Source of the DNA: Exiguobacterium sp018617385
GTDB taxonomy: Bacteria > Bacillota > Bacilli > Exiguobacteriales > Exiguobacteriaceae
Direction: 5' to 3'
Assembly: GCF_018617385.1 (NCBI RefSeq)
Contig: NZ_JACSKA010000001.1
Location: 620,001 to 684,000, forward strand
Length of the DNA: 64,000 bases
The position numbers were made by a program, and so were the translations under genes. The number at the start of each line of letters is the position of its first letter. The stretch's first letter is position 1. The notes below the pieces were generated by a model. It did no database searches. It had not been told where the DNA came from and was given only the letters and a program-made list of their open reading frames with translations. Below, one piece after another: positions 1 through 8,267 of this stretch.

Positions 1-176
1 GTAACACTACTATACTATACTGTACCCAATCCCGTCTATTTGAATACGCACACAACATGCTGAATCGTGAGGATTTTTTGACGTTTCGGCTTGTATTCCT
101 CGAATTATGGGAATGATGACAGTGAAGACATGAAAATTTTGTTGAAACGTAATTTCACTTTGTGGAGGAATCGCTT

Positions 177-224
177 ATGATAGGTGAGGGAATTTTCCAT
201 GACCTTCATGGATTCTGTCTATAA
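177..224 (+). other. Possible 15-codon leader peptide
   Basis: A short reading frame, ATG at 177 to TAA at 222-224, follows a good ribosome-binding site (GGAGGA at 164-169). Its 3' half overlaps the left arm of the inverted repeat at 201-248. No regulatory codon run (such as repeated Trp or Leu) is visible, so a role as attenuator leader for the downstream acyltransferase is only a possibility. Confidence 0.25.
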
Positions 225-248
225 AAAGAACGTGAAAACATGAAGGTC
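201..248. repeat. 10-bp inverted repeat upstream of acyltransferase gene
   Basis: GACCTTCATG (201-210) and CATGAAGGTC (239-248) are perfect inverted copies separated by 28 nt. They could form an RNA hairpin in the leader or a two-site operator. The 1-288 interval holds no other recognisable gene. Confidence 0.5.
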
Positions 249-288
249 AGCTTCATTGCAGTCATCATAGAGAACTAGAGGGAATGTT

Positions 289-1344
289 ATGAGAAATTAT
301 TGGTATGACAATATTAAAGGAGTACTCGTCCTACTCGTCGTCTTCGGACACTTGTTGACCGATGTCCGCGGCGCTTATGACGACATTTTACCAAAGTGGG
401 TGTATCTGTTCCTGTATACCTTCCACATGCCGTTATTCATCATGTTGAGCGGTTACTTTTATCGGGAGAACCGCTATTTGCGCGTGATCCAGCTATTCGT
501 GGTCTATGTCATTTGGCAGGTCATCCTTGGGTCATGGTTCGCATTTACAGAAGGGATCCCGATTTTCTCACTTGAAAATCCGGGACTGAATTTGTTGAAG
601 CCATACTGGGCGCTTTGGTATTTGATGGCCATCATTTTCTGGTACATCATCACCCCGTACGTGACACAACTGAAGGGGTACGTGTTGTATGCACTATTAT
701 TCGCGCTCCTGTTCGGATTCCAAGCCGAGGCGACGGGGTATTTCGCGTTACGGAAAGTCATCATGTTCTATCCGTTCTTCTTGATCGGGAACTGGATGTC
801 CGAGCGCAATACGCTCAACTTCTTTGAGCTACCGAAACGGGCCGAGCACCGGAACCGATACCGCATCGGCGGGGCAATCGTCTTTACCACGCTCACACTG
901 GGGCTCTTGGTCTCCATGCGCGTCCAGCAAGACGATACGTTCTACCATATCGGCAACTTGTTCAAATTCCGTTTCGCCTATGATACGGCCGTCCCTGAGG
1001 CGATGTGGAGCGGGCCATTCGCCTTTTTGATCGTCTATACGGTGTCGCTCCTCATGTCGATCAGCTTCGCGCTCATCATCCCGGGACGACAGCTGCCGAT
1101 ATTCTCGCGTGCCGGACAGTATAGTCTGTACGTCTATCTCGTCCACGTCTTCTTTGTCGTCGCCTGGAAGGCGTTCATACCGGCAGGATTCATGCCGACA
1201 TCTTGGATGCAACTACTCGTCTTGTTCGGGGTCGCCTTTGTGATGGTCCTCGTGATTATCAGTCCACCGATGGTTCGTCTCTTGCGTCCGCTCGTCGAGA
1301 TTGACGTGAAGCGTGTCCAAAATACGAAGGGTGTAAAAGGGTAA
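289..1344 (+). CDS. Membrane acyltransferase family 3 protein
   Basis: A 351-residue integral membrane protein of the acyltransferase 3 family (OatA/WecH-like). These enzymes transfer acetyl or other acyl groups to sugars of the envelope or exported glycans. The N-terminus shows the family pattern with a conserved histidine in VVFGHLLTDV (about residues 17-26) at the end of the first membrane segment, followed by FHMPLFIMLSGYFYR. About ten hydrophobic segments run to residue 340. There is no C-terminal SGNH hydrolase domain as in OatA, so it is a membrane-only member. The start is ATG at 289 after GAGGGAA. It appears monocistronic. The substrate cannot be read from the sequence. Confidence 0.8.
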   Translation: MRNYWYDNIKGVLVLLVVFGHLLTDVRGAYDDILPKWVYLFLYTFHMPLFIMLSGYFYRENRYLRVIQLFVVYVIWQVILGSWFAFTEGIPIFSLENPGLNLLKPYWALWYLMAIIFWYIITPYVTQLKGYVLYALLFALLFGFQAEATGYFALRKVIMFYPFFLIGNWMSERNTLNFFELPKRAEHRNRYRIGGAIVFTTLTLGLLVSMRVQQDDTFYHIGNLFKFRFAYDTAVPEAMWSGPFAFLIVYTVSLLMSISFALIIPGRQLPIFSRAGQYSLYVYLVHVFFVVAWKAFIPAGFMPTSWMQLLVLFGVAFVMVLVIISPPMVRLLRPLVEIDVKRVQNTKGVKG

Positions 1345-1418
1345 AGTCTTTTCTAAACGCAACATTTCCGCTACACTTTATTAAGAAGAAACGAAACTAG
1401 AGTTAAGGAAGTGACCCT

Positions 1419-1754
1419 ATGCCATACGAAAATGGAATGCACAGCACAGAAGGCGACGTGAACGTATCACGTCACGTCGTTGAAATGATCGCCGCGGTCG
1501 CGGTCAAAGAAACGAAACACGTCTCGTTCACGCAAGAAGATACGAAATTGTCAGAGCGTGCGCTCATGAAACATGTGAAAGTCGATGAGTCGGACGAAGG
1601 CATCACCATCAACCTATCACTTTACATCGCTTACGGACAGTCGATCATCAAAACGGTGACGGCCGTCCAAGAGCGCATCACGCAAGATATGGACACGATG
1701 CTTGCGATGACACCACGTTCTGTGAACGTGAAAGTGGTCGGGATTCAGCTGTAA
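1419..1754 (+). CDS. Asp23/Gls24 family envelope stress protein
   Basis: A 111-residue protein of the Asp23/Gls24 (DUF322, YqhY/YloU) family. The core runs from about residue 15 (SRHVVEMIAAVAVKE) through the ITINLSLYIAYGQSI strand region to VNVKVVGIQL at the C-terminus. Family members are small cytosolic or membrane-associated proteins linked to alkaline or envelope stress and fatty-acid homeostasis; the biochemical role is not known. The RBS AAGGAAGTGA precedes ATG 1419. It stands alone, followed by the regulatory region of pgmB. Confidence 0.8.
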   Translation: MPYENGMHSTEGDVNVSRHVVEMIAAVAVKETKHVSFTQEDTKLSERALMKHVKVDESDEGITINLSLYIAYGQSIIKTVTAVQERITQDMDTMLAMTPRSVNVKVVGIQL

Positions 1755-1802
1755 TAAGGAAGGGGAGAGCACAGGCTCTTCTCTTTTTTTGATTTTTGCG
1801 AA

Positions 1803-1868
1803 AACGGTTGCATCAAGATAACGTTTTCATTTATAATAGAAATCGAACAAGTGCAACCGTTTGCATCA
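1803..1868 (+). promoter_or_regulatory. pgmB promoter flanked by LacI-family/cre-like operators
   Basis: A -35 TTGCAT (1808-1813) and -10 TATAAT (1832-1837) are 18 bp apart. A nearly perfect LacI-type palindrome, TGCAACCGTTTGCA (1852-1865), lies just downstream of the expected start site. A related half-matched motif (AAAACGGTTGCA, 1801-1812) overlaps the -35. AGATAACGTTTTCA (1816-1829), in the spacer, resembles a CcpA cre. This suggests sugar-responsive repression plus catabolite control of pgmB. Confidence 0.55.
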
Positions 1869-1954
1869 TTGACCAAACGTGCGACGGGTACTTGTCAAGT
1901 TCCCTAAATGTAGTCTGACGACACAAGCATTTGAAGGAAAGGCGGAAAGCATGT

Positions 1955-2620
1955 ATGTCAACGATTGAAGCAGTGATTTTCGATTTGGACGGTGTCATCA
2001 CTGACACGGCAGAGTACCATTACCTCGCTTGGAAGCAGCTCGGTGAAGAGCTCGGAATTCCATTTGACCGCGAATTCAACGAAACGCTCAAAGGCGTGAG
2101 TCGGACTGAGTCGCTTGAGCGGATCCTTACGCTCGGCGGTAAACAGAATGATTTCACACCGGAAGAGAAAGAAGAACTCGCACAAAAGAAAAACGAGCAC
2201 TACGTTGAACTCATTCAACATATCTCATCCGACGATCTTCTTCCTGGCATCGTTTCATTCCTCGATGAAATCAAAGAGGCGGGACTCAAAATCGGAATGG
2301 CTTCTGCTTCAAAGAACGCATTTGCGGTCGTTGATGCACTTGGTGTCCGCCATTACTTCGACCATATTGTCGATGCAGCAACTGTCGCCCAGTCAAAACC
2401 ACACCCCGAAGTGTTTTTGAAGGCCGCTTCTGCCCTTGGCGTGAAACCCGAACTCGCCATCGGCGTTGAAGACGCGGCTGCCGGCGTAACTGCAATCAAA
2501 GCGGCAAATATGTTTGCTGTCGCCGTCGGAGAAGAATCGATGCTTGGTCATGCAGACCTCATCGTTGCTTCTACTGACGAACTTTCGCTTGAACGCATCC
2601 TCGAACGCGTTCACGTGTAA
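1955..2620 (+). CDS. pgmB: Beta-phosphoglucomutase
   Basis: A 221-residue HAD-superfamily beta-phosphoglucomutase, interconverting beta-glucose 1-phosphate and glucose 6-phosphate. The nucleophile motif FDLDGVITDTAEYH sits at residues 8-21, with both catalytic aspartates, and the cap loop is recognisable (LKGVSRTESLERIL). Motif II is ASASKNA, motif III is the SKPHPEVF lysine, and motif IV is GVEDAAAGV. The start is ATG 1955, 11 nt after GGCGG; an upstream TTG in frame is less likely. Beta-PGM usually acts with maltose or trehalose phosphorylase, but none is adjacent and the tre operon 7 kb away uses a hydrolase. The operator-flanked promoter supports control by carbohydrate. Confidence 0.88.
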   Translation: MSTIEAVIFDLDGVITDTAEYHYLAWKQLGEELGIPFDREFNETLKGVSRTESLERILTLGGKQNDFTPEEKEELAQKKNEHYVELIQHISSDDLLPGIVSFLDEIKEAGLKIGMASASKNAFAVVDALGVRHYFDHIVDAATVAQSKPHPEVFLKAASALGVKPELAIGVEDAAAGVTAIKAANMFAVAVGEESMLGHADLIVASTDELSLERILERVHV

Positions 2621-2643
2621 ATGACTACAATCATCTTCCGTGA

Positions 2644-2678
2644 GACGGCGACTGCCCCGAACAGTCGTCGTCTTTTTT
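2644..2678 (+). terminator. Rho-independent terminator of pgmB
   Basis: GACGGCGACTG pairs with CAGTCGTCGTC (one G-T pair), followed by six T residues. Confidence 0.85.
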
Positions 2679-2837
2679 GAGTCAAAAGTCCTAAATAGAC
2701 AGAATTGCCCAAAAAGAGATGACAAACACATTACAAATCCGTTACACTTTTATAGAAGATATAGAGGGATTATTAGGAATTACTGATTTAAATTAGGGAA
2801 TTCCAAATTATAATTGGATGTAGAAGGGGATTTGTGT

Positions 2838-3245
2838 ATGGAATCTACGAATGTCAATGACCACATTTATCGAGAATTGATGGAAATTGAGGAGTCGTAT
2901 CGTCAATTGCAACGACGTGCCGAGTATTTGATTGCGGAATTGAGTCGAGATAAAGAAGAGAAGGACCCAATGACTGATGCGTCAAAACGCCTACGTCCAC
3001 GCCGTGTGAACCAGCGTTATCCGCTCGAGGTGTACGTTCATCAAGTGACGGATCTATTGAAAGAACGTCAGACGATGAGTGTACGTGATATTCAAATGGA
3101 ACTTGAACTCCGTTACCGTCATCACATCAGCAACATTTACCAATTGATGGTGAAGATTGAAGGGGTCAACCCGGAAATCAAAAAAATTGGTCGCGGTCTC
3201 TATACATACGAACCGACAGAAGAAGTGGCAGCGACACTTTCATAA
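2838..3245 (+). CDS. Rok-like small DNA-binding protein (hypothetical)
   Basis: A 135-residue hydrophilic protein. The N-terminal 40 residues are a likely coiled coil (HIYRELMEIEESYRQLQRRA). A basic linker (KRLRPRRVNQRYP) follows, then a C-terminal 60-residue winged-helix-like module: VTDLLKERQTMSVRDIQMEL, SNIYQLMVKI, and the ending NPEIKKIGRGLYTY. That last motif resembles the C-terminus of Bacillus Rok (coiled-coil oligomeriser plus winged helix), a repressor of comK and of foreign DNA. The match is by eye only. The start is ATG 2838 after GAAGGGGA; frames from TTG 2814 are unlikely. It is monocistronic. Confidence 0.55.
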   Translation: MESTNVNDHIYRELMEIEESYRQLQRRAEYLIAELSRDKEEKDPMTDASKRLRPRRVNQRYPLEVYVHQVTDLLKERQTMSVRDIQMELELRYRHHISNIYQLMVKIEGVNPEIKKIGRGLYTYEPTEEVAATLS

Positions 3246-3250
3246 TCCAG

Positions 3251-3278
3251 AGCCGATGGGGAACGCCTCATCGGCTTT
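3251..3278 (+). terminator. Terminator after Rok-like gene
   Basis: AGCCGATG pairs with CATCGGCT, followed by a short T run. Confidence 0.65.
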
Positions 3279-3367
3279 TGTTGTAAACGGACTGATATCT
3301 ACTCATGAATTCAAAATATGATATAATTCGCCAGAGTCTATTTTTTTGAGAGAGGAACTGTCGGCCC

Positions 3368-4420
3368 ATGCTATGGATTGCCATGTTGGTCAGTTTTGTG
3401 ATGGCCATCTTGATTACACCGCTCGTTCGTCGATTCGCATTTTTCATCGGTGCGGTCGATCATCCGAACGCACGAAAAGTACATTTACGGACGATGCCAC
3501 GAATCGGGGGTCTTGCGATTTTTATCGCATTCTTCATCGGCTATGCCTTGCTGCTTCCGACGAGTCGTTATAACGATGCCATCTTGATTGGGGCTGTCGT
3601 GATTCTCCTTACCGGACTGATCGATGACCGGTTCCAACTATCGGCCCGCGTCAAGCTGATGGGGCAGATGATTGCGACGGTCGTGGTCTTGAACTCGGGG
3701 ATGCGAATCGAACTGATCAATCTTCCGTTCGACCAGCAACTCTACCTCGGGTCATGGAGCATCCCGATCACCGTTCTCTGGCTGATTGGGATCACGAACG
3801 CCATCAACTTGATTGACGGTCTCGATGGACTCGCCGCGGGTGTGTCGAGCATCGCCCTCGGGACGATTGCTGTCTTGGCCATCATTCAAGGGAACGTCTA
3901 TTTGACGATGATGGCGCTCTTGCTCCTTGCGAGCACGCTCGGGTTTCTCGTCCATAATTTCTACCCGGCGAAAATCTTTATGGGCGATACGGGGGCACTG
4001 TTCCTCGGATACATGCTCGCCGTCTTCTCGCTCATCGGATTTAAGAACGTGACGTTGTTCTCGCTCGTCGTCCCGGTCCTATTGCTCGGGTTGCCGATTT
4101 CGGATACGATCTTCGCCATCGTGCGTCGGCTCGTCCAGGGACGACCGCCGATGTCGCCAGATAAATCACATATGCATCACCAGTTGATTGATATGGGCTT
4201 CACGACACGGCAGGCGGTCCTACTCATGTACGGGATGACCTTATTCTTTGGCATCTCATCGATCTTGTTCGCCAAGACGACGATGCTCGGTGCGGTCATC
4301 ACGTTCATCGTCGTGTTACTTGTCATCGAATTGATTGTGGAATCGACTGAACTGATTCATCCGAACTATAAACCAATCATTCGCACGTCCCGCCGACTGC
4401 TCGGTCGACCGCGAACCTAA
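3368..4420 (+). CDS. tagO: Undecaprenyl-phosphate GlcNAc-1-phosphate transferase (TagO/WecA)
   Basis: A 350-residue polytopic enzyme of the MraY/WecA family that attaches GlcNAc-1-phosphate to undecaprenyl phosphate, the first step of wall teichoic acid synthesis. Family signatures visible are an N-terminal HPNARKVH, the first acidic loop LIDDRF, NLIDGLDGLAAG, FMGDTGALFLGY, and a late histidine motif (DKSHMHHQLIDMG). About eleven membrane segments are present. The start is ATG 3368 with a weak upstream GAGAGGAAC. It ends in a bidirectional terminator shared with the convergent LCP gene, as in the B. subtilis tagO-tagU region. Confidence 0.93.
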   Translation: MLWIAMLVSFVMAILITPLVRRFAFFIGAVDHPNARKVHLRTMPRIGGLAIFIAFFIGYALLLPTSRYNDAILIGAVVILLTGLIDDRFQLSARVKLMGQMIATVVVLNSGMRIELINLPFDQQLYLGSWSIPITVLWLIGITNAINLIDGLDGLAAGVSSIALGTIAVLAIIQGNVYLTMMALLLLASTLGFLVHNFYPAKIFMGDTGALFLGYMLAVFSLIGFKNVTLFSLVVPVLLLGLPISDTIFAIVRRLVQGRPPMSPDKSHMHHQLIDMGFTTRQAVLLMYGMTLFFGISSILFAKTTMLGAVITFIVVLLVIELIVESTELIHPNYKPIIRTSRRLLGRPRT

Positions 4421-4422
4421 AA

Positions 4423-4455
4423 AATAGCCAGTATCGCCGCGCGATACTGGCTATT
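4423..4455. terminator. Bidirectional terminator tagO / LCP gene
   Basis: A 15-bp perfect stem (AATAGCCAGTATCGC with its inverse) and a 3-nt loop, with A-rich and T-rich flanks on both sides. It serves both convergent genes. Confidence 0.9.
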
Positions 4456-4462
4456 ATTTGTT

Positions 4463-5470
4463 TTAGTACGTGATCGTTTCGGTCATCGAATCGTCCGTTT
4501 CATCGGTTGACGGTTCGTCCGCCGTGACGGGCATCCCGAGCTCCGTTTGGAGAAGGGCCTGGGCGTCACGAAGGTCAGCCGGGTCGATTTCATAATAGTA
4601 GACCCCGTTCAACGTCAAATCCGTCCCTTCGAGTGTTTCGCGGTTGAACGATTTCAGCGATTTCGCGTAAGGCTGAAGTTGTGAGGCCTCTGACAACGTC
4701 ATGTTCGTCCGGATGTTCTCGCCGACGGCATTCATGATCCGGTTCAGCTTCGTAAACGAGTTGATGGTCGTCGCCTCATTGATGATGGCCTCGATGACTT
4801 GCTGTTGTCGACCGGCTCGACCGATGTCGCCGGCAGGGTCTTGCTTCCGCATCCGGGCGTAAGCGAGTGCTTCTTTTCCGTTCAAGACTTGAACGCCAGG
4901 CTCTAGCTCAACATTTCCGGTCGCTTTTCCGGAGATGGGGATGAGGACGTCGATCTCGACGCCACCGACCGCATCGACCAAATCTTCGATTCCATCAAAG
5001 TTAATGGTCGCATAGTAATCGATCGGGATGTCGAGCAAGTTCTCGACGGTCGCGATGGTCGTGTCGATCCCTCCGTAAGCATACGCATGGTTGATCTTGT
5101 CTTTGAACGGATCCTCATCGTCGATGATGATGTCGACATACGAGTCACGTGGGATGCTGACGAGCGTCACTTGCCGCGATTCCTTGTTGAACGTGGCGAC
5201 CATGAGCGAATCGGTCCGTCCTTCCTCGAGCGAGGCGCCGCCATCGACTCCTGCTAACAGGACGGAAAAGTGATCTTTCGTCAAGTCGATGGTCTCGTCG
5301 CGACGTTCTGACTTGTCGCCACGTTCCAACGCCTTGTTCGCGTTTTCGGCAGTTTCATTCGCTTTGAAGACAAAATAGCCGAAAGCGGAACCGCCGATCA
5401 GCAATACGACACCCAACACGATGAGGACAATTTTCCAAGGTGATCTTTTCTTGCGTGGGGGTGTTTCCAT
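4463..5470 (-). CDS. tagU: LytR-CpsA-Psr (LCP) family wall polymer ligase
   Basis: A 335-residue type II membrane protein. A basic N-terminus (PPRKKRSPWK) and one membrane helix (residues 13-32) are followed by the LCP catalytic domain: LLAGVDGG, EGRTDSLMVATFN, TLVSIPRDSYV, KINHAYAYGG, VGGVEIDV, LAYARMRKQD and the arginine motif GDIGRAGRQQQVI. LCP enzymes transfer teichoic acid or other undecaprenyl-linked glycopolymers to peptidoglycan outside the membrane. An acidic tail follows. Its position next to tagO supports a wall teichoic acid role. The symbol follows the B. subtilis neighbourhood; which LCP paralogue it is cannot be decided from this window. Confidence 0.88.
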   Translation of the reverse strand: METPPRKKRSPWKIVLIVLGVVLLIGGSAFGYFVFKANETAENANKALERGDKSERRDETIDLTKDHFSVLLAGVDGGASLEEGRTDSLMVATFNKESRQVTLVSIPRDSYVDIIIDDEDPFKDKINHAYAYGGIDTTIATVENLLDIPIDYYATINFDGIEDLVDAVGGVEIDVLIPISGKATGNVELEPGVQVLNGKEALAYARMRKQDPAGDIGRAGRQQQVIEAIINEATTINSFTKLNRIMNAVGENIRTNMTLSEASQLQPYAKSLKSFNRETLEGTDLTLNGVYYYEIDPADLRDAQALLQTELGMPVTADEPSTDETDDSMTETITY

Positions 5471-5511
5471 GTTGTTTCCTCATTTCAGTCGTTTCTTTTA
5501 GTATAGGCGTT

Positions 5512-6153
5512 TTAGCGTTTGAAATCACGTTCGATGATGCGGATTGTATGAGTTTGAAGCTGACCTTGACCGTTCGTCATGTCTGTTAGCCAAGCGAGTG
5601 CCTCCTCTGTCTCTTCCACGGGGACCGACACATGAAACGTGACGAGGTCGGCGTAGATGATGTCATCGAGCAGGTAGCTAGACTGTCTCAACTCATTTTC
5701 GACTTTCCCAATCCATGTATAGTCGACGGTGAGTATCAATTGTTGCATCGGTAGACGTTCGACGATTCCGATCGCATCGAGTCCTTCGCTCACAGTTCCA
5801 CCGTAGGCACGAATGAGTCCGCCGCCACCGAGCTTGATTCCACCGAAATAACGTGTCACGACGACGACCGTATCTTTCAAGTGGCGTTTGCGTAACACCT
5901 CAAGCATCGGCATGCCGGCCGTACCGCTCGGCTCCCCGTCGTCATTCGCTTTCTGGTGCTCGTTTCGTTCCCCGATGATGTAGGCGGAACAGTTATGATT
6001 TGCGTTCCAATGCTCTTTCTTGATGGCTTGGATGAACGTCTGCGCCTCTTCCTCGGTTTCGACACGTTTGAAATGAGCAATAAATTTTGATTTTTGGATA
6101 ACGACTTCGTATGTTCCACTTTGTTTTATAGTATAATTTGACTCAATAGACAT
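5512..6153 (-). CDS. yvyE: YigZ/IMPACT family protein (YvyE)
   Basis: A 213-residue protein of the UPF0029/IMPACT family (YigZ; YvyE in B. subtilis). The N-terminal domain has KSKFIAHFKRVETEEEA, HWNANHNCSAYIIGE, and the hallmark DDGEPSGTAGMPML with VVVTRYFGGIKLGGGGL (residues 65-115). A smaller ferredoxin-like C-terminal domain follows. The molecular function is not established; mammalian IMPACT modulates GCN2. The gene diverges from degS, the same arrangement as in B. subtilis. Confidence 0.88.
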   Translation of the reverse strand: MSIESNYTIKQSGTYEVVIQKSKFIAHFKRVETEEEAQTFIQAIKKEHWNANHNCSAYIIGERNEHQKANDDGEPSGTAGMPMLEVLRKRHLKDTVVVVTRYFGGIKLGGGGLIRAYGGTVSEGLDAIGIVERLPMQQLILTVDYTWIGKVENELRQSSYLLDDIIYADLVTFHVSVPVEETEEALAWLTDMTNGQGQLQTHTIRIIERDFKR

Positions 6154-6259
6154 TTCTGAAAATTCTCCTTTCTATTTTTGAATATTTTTTTTAGAATTCA
6201 AGTAGGCACATATGCTATTTATAGCGAATGGAATTATAGAAAATCTCTCATGTCCGCTG

Positions 6260-6285
6260 TAAACCTGTTTAGAGTGGGACGATAT
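6260..6285 (+). promoter_or_regulatory. Sigma-D-like promoter upstream of degS
   Basis: TAAA (6260-6263), 14 nt, then GACGATAT (6278-6285), against the sigma-D consensus TAAA-N15-GCCGATAT. A start near 6292 leaves a short leader to degS. The hag promoter in this window matches the same consensus, which supports sigma-D use in this genome. Confidence 0.5.
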
Positions 6286-6332
6286 ATAAGAATAGATGAG
6301 GATTAACTACCGAACTATTAGGGGATGGCATC

Positions 6333-7457
6333 GTGAATCATATTACCGATCGGACAGCTTTAGAACATATCATAACAAATATGATTGAAACGGTGACGGA
6401 AAGTAAAGAGGAGATTGTCCGTATAACCGAAAGTTCTGCAACTGAATATTCAGCAATTCAAAACGAGTTAAAAGAATTGACGGATAAAATCGAGTTCTAC
6501 ATCGAGGAGTCCGATCGACTCGACCGACTCGTGAAAGCTGCAAAGGCCAAGCTCGTTCAAGTCAGCAAAAAGTTTCATATACATAGTGAGCAAGAAATTC
6601 GTGAAGCCTACGAACGGGCGAATCAAATGCAACTCGAGCGTTTTCTTGTTCAAAAAGAAGAGATGGCGGCACAGCAACGCCGGAACGACTTAGAGCGTCG
6701 TCTGCTCATCTTAGAGGATACGATCGAACGTGCCGAAAAGTTGATCGGTCGTGTGAGTGTCGTCTTGAACTTCTTACGGGATGACCTACAGCAAGAGTAT
6801 TCGGACATGATGAAGAAGCAAGAGATGGCCATCGGCGTATTCGAAGCGGCCGAGCGCGAACGGCGCCATCTCGCCCGCGAGATGCACGATGGTCCAGCGC
6901 AATCGCTTGCTCATATTTTGATACGGGCCGATCTGATTGAAAAGACGTTTGACAAACGAGGAAAAGACGAGGCGTTTGCCGAATTACATGAATTGAAAAA
7001 GTTGATTCGTGGGGCACTCGTCGACGTCCGTCGTTTAATCTATGATTTACGTCCGATGTCGCTTGACGATTTAGGCTTTTTGCCGACGCTCGAGCGCTAT
7101 CTCCATCAAACGGAGGAGTATACGGCGATCAAGACACGTCTCAACTATCGAGGGTCGCGTGCGCGATTACCGGAGAAGCTGGAGATTAACGTGTTCCGTC
7201 TCGTTCAAGAATCGGTCCAAAATGCGATCAAACATGCAAAAACAGCCGAAATCATCGTCAATGTCGAGCAGGCGAGCGATGTGATTCACATTCACGTCCG
7301 CGACTACGGTGTCGGGTTTGAACCGAGCGCGATTGGCGAAGAGTCGTTCGGGATTGTCGGAATGCGCGAACGAATTGAATTGGTGAACGGAAGCATCACC
7401 ATCGACTCGGAAGTCGGCAAAGGGACGGTCGTCCGGATGTCGATTCCGATTCCGTGA
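6333..7457 (+). CDS. degS: Sensor histidine kinase DegS
   Basis: A 374-residue soluble kinase without membrane segments. The N-terminal 160 residues are the DegS sensor region, rich in coiled coil. A HisKA_3 dimerisation domain follows with the phospho-acceptor histidine in LAREMHDGPAQSLAHI (about residue 187). The HATPase_c domain has NAIKHAKTAE (N box), DYGVGFEP (G1) and SFGIVGMRERIELV (G2). It phosphorylates DegU, controlling exoenzymes, competence and motility. The GTG start at 6333 follows GGGGATGGC. It is 22 nt upstream of degU in one operon, probably with a sigma-D-type promoter. Confidence 0.95.
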   Translation: MNHITDRTALEHIITNMIETVTESKEEIVRITESSATEYSAIQNELKELTDKIEFYIEESDRLDRLVKAAKAKLVQVSKKFHIHSEQEIREAYERANQMQLERFLVQKEEMAAQQRRNDLERRLLILEDTIERAEKLIGRVSVVLNFLRDDLQQEYSDMMKKQEMAIGVFEAAERERRHLAREMHDGPAQSLAHILIRADLIEKTFDKRGKDEAFAELHELKKLIRGALVDVRRLIYDLRPMSLDDLGFLPTLERYLHQTEEYTAIKTRLNYRGSRARLPEKLEINVFRLVQESVQNAIKHAKTAEIIVNVEQASDVIHIHVRDYGVGFEPSAIGEESFGIVGMRERIELVNGSITIDSEVGKGTVVRMSIPIP

Positions 7458-7479
7458 GAGAACAAGGGGGAAGACATAC

Positions 7480-8172
7480 ATGGAAATGACACAGACACGC
7501 ATTGCAATCGTGGATGATCACGAACTGTTCCGTGAAGGATTGAAGCGGATTTTTGATTTAGAAGATGAATTTACGGTTGTCGCCGAAGGACGCACGGGTC
7601 GCGAAGCCATTCGCATCGCGGGCGAGCAAAAACCTGAAATTTTGATCATGGATATCAACATGCCGGACATGAACGGGATCGAGGCGACAAAGCAACTGTC
7701 ACTCCTGTCACCAGAGACACGTGTCCTCATTCTTTCAATCCATGATGATGAGTCGTATATCACGCATGCGCTGGAAGCAGGGGCATCAGGCTTCTTGTTG
7801 AAAGAAGTCGCATCGACAGAATTGATCTCGGCAGTCCGTGCCGTCGCAAAAGATGGGGCGTACCTCCATCCGAAAGTGACGACGAACGTACTGAAGGAGT
7901 ACCGTCGCCTCTTGCAATTCAAAGGGGAACAAGCGGGACGTGGCGTCGAGAGCCGTACGGATGACCCGGTCTATCAATTGTTGTCGCGCCGTGAAGTCGA
8001 GGTGTTACACCTTCTCGCAGACGGTCGCTCGAACCGAGACATCAGTGACATGCTCTTTATCAGTGAGAAGACGGTCAAAAACCACGTCTCTTCCGTGCTT
8101 CGTAAAATGGACGTGAACGACCGGACACAAGCCGTCGTGGATGCGATTCGTCGGGGTTGGGTCGAGATTTGA
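7480..8172 (+). CDS. degU: Response regulator DegU
   Basis: A 230-residue NarL/LuxR-type response regulator. The receiver domain (residues 5-125) has the acidic pair in IVDDHELFREG, the phospho-acceptor aspartate in ILIMDINMPDMNG, the Thr/Ser switch in ILSIHDDE, and the lysine in GFLLKEVAS. After a linker the LuxR helix-turn-helix reads LSRREVEVLHLLADGRSN and ISEKTVKNHVSSVLRKMD. Phosphorylated by DegS, it regulates degradative enzymes, biofilm and motility; unphosphorylated DegU assists ComK in B. subtilis. The RBS GGGGGAAG precedes ATG 7480. Confidence 0.96.
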   Translation: MEMTQTRIAIVDDHELFREGLKRIFDLEDEFTVVAEGRTGREAIRIAGEQKPEILIMDINMPDMNGIEATKQLSLLSPETRVLILSIHDDESYITHALEAGASGFLLKEVASTELISAVRAVAKDGAYLHPKVTTNVLKEYRRLLQFKGEQAGRGVESRTDDPVYQLLSRREVEVLHLLADGRSNRDISDMLFISEKTVKNHVSSVLRKMDVNDRTQAVVDAIRRGWVEI

Positions 8173-8267
8173 GCGTCACCGATGCTTTACCTCGTTTTTG
8201 TGTTACAATATGGAATGGAATCCTAACATAATTGGAAAAATGAAACGACGTAAAGTGAGGATATAGT

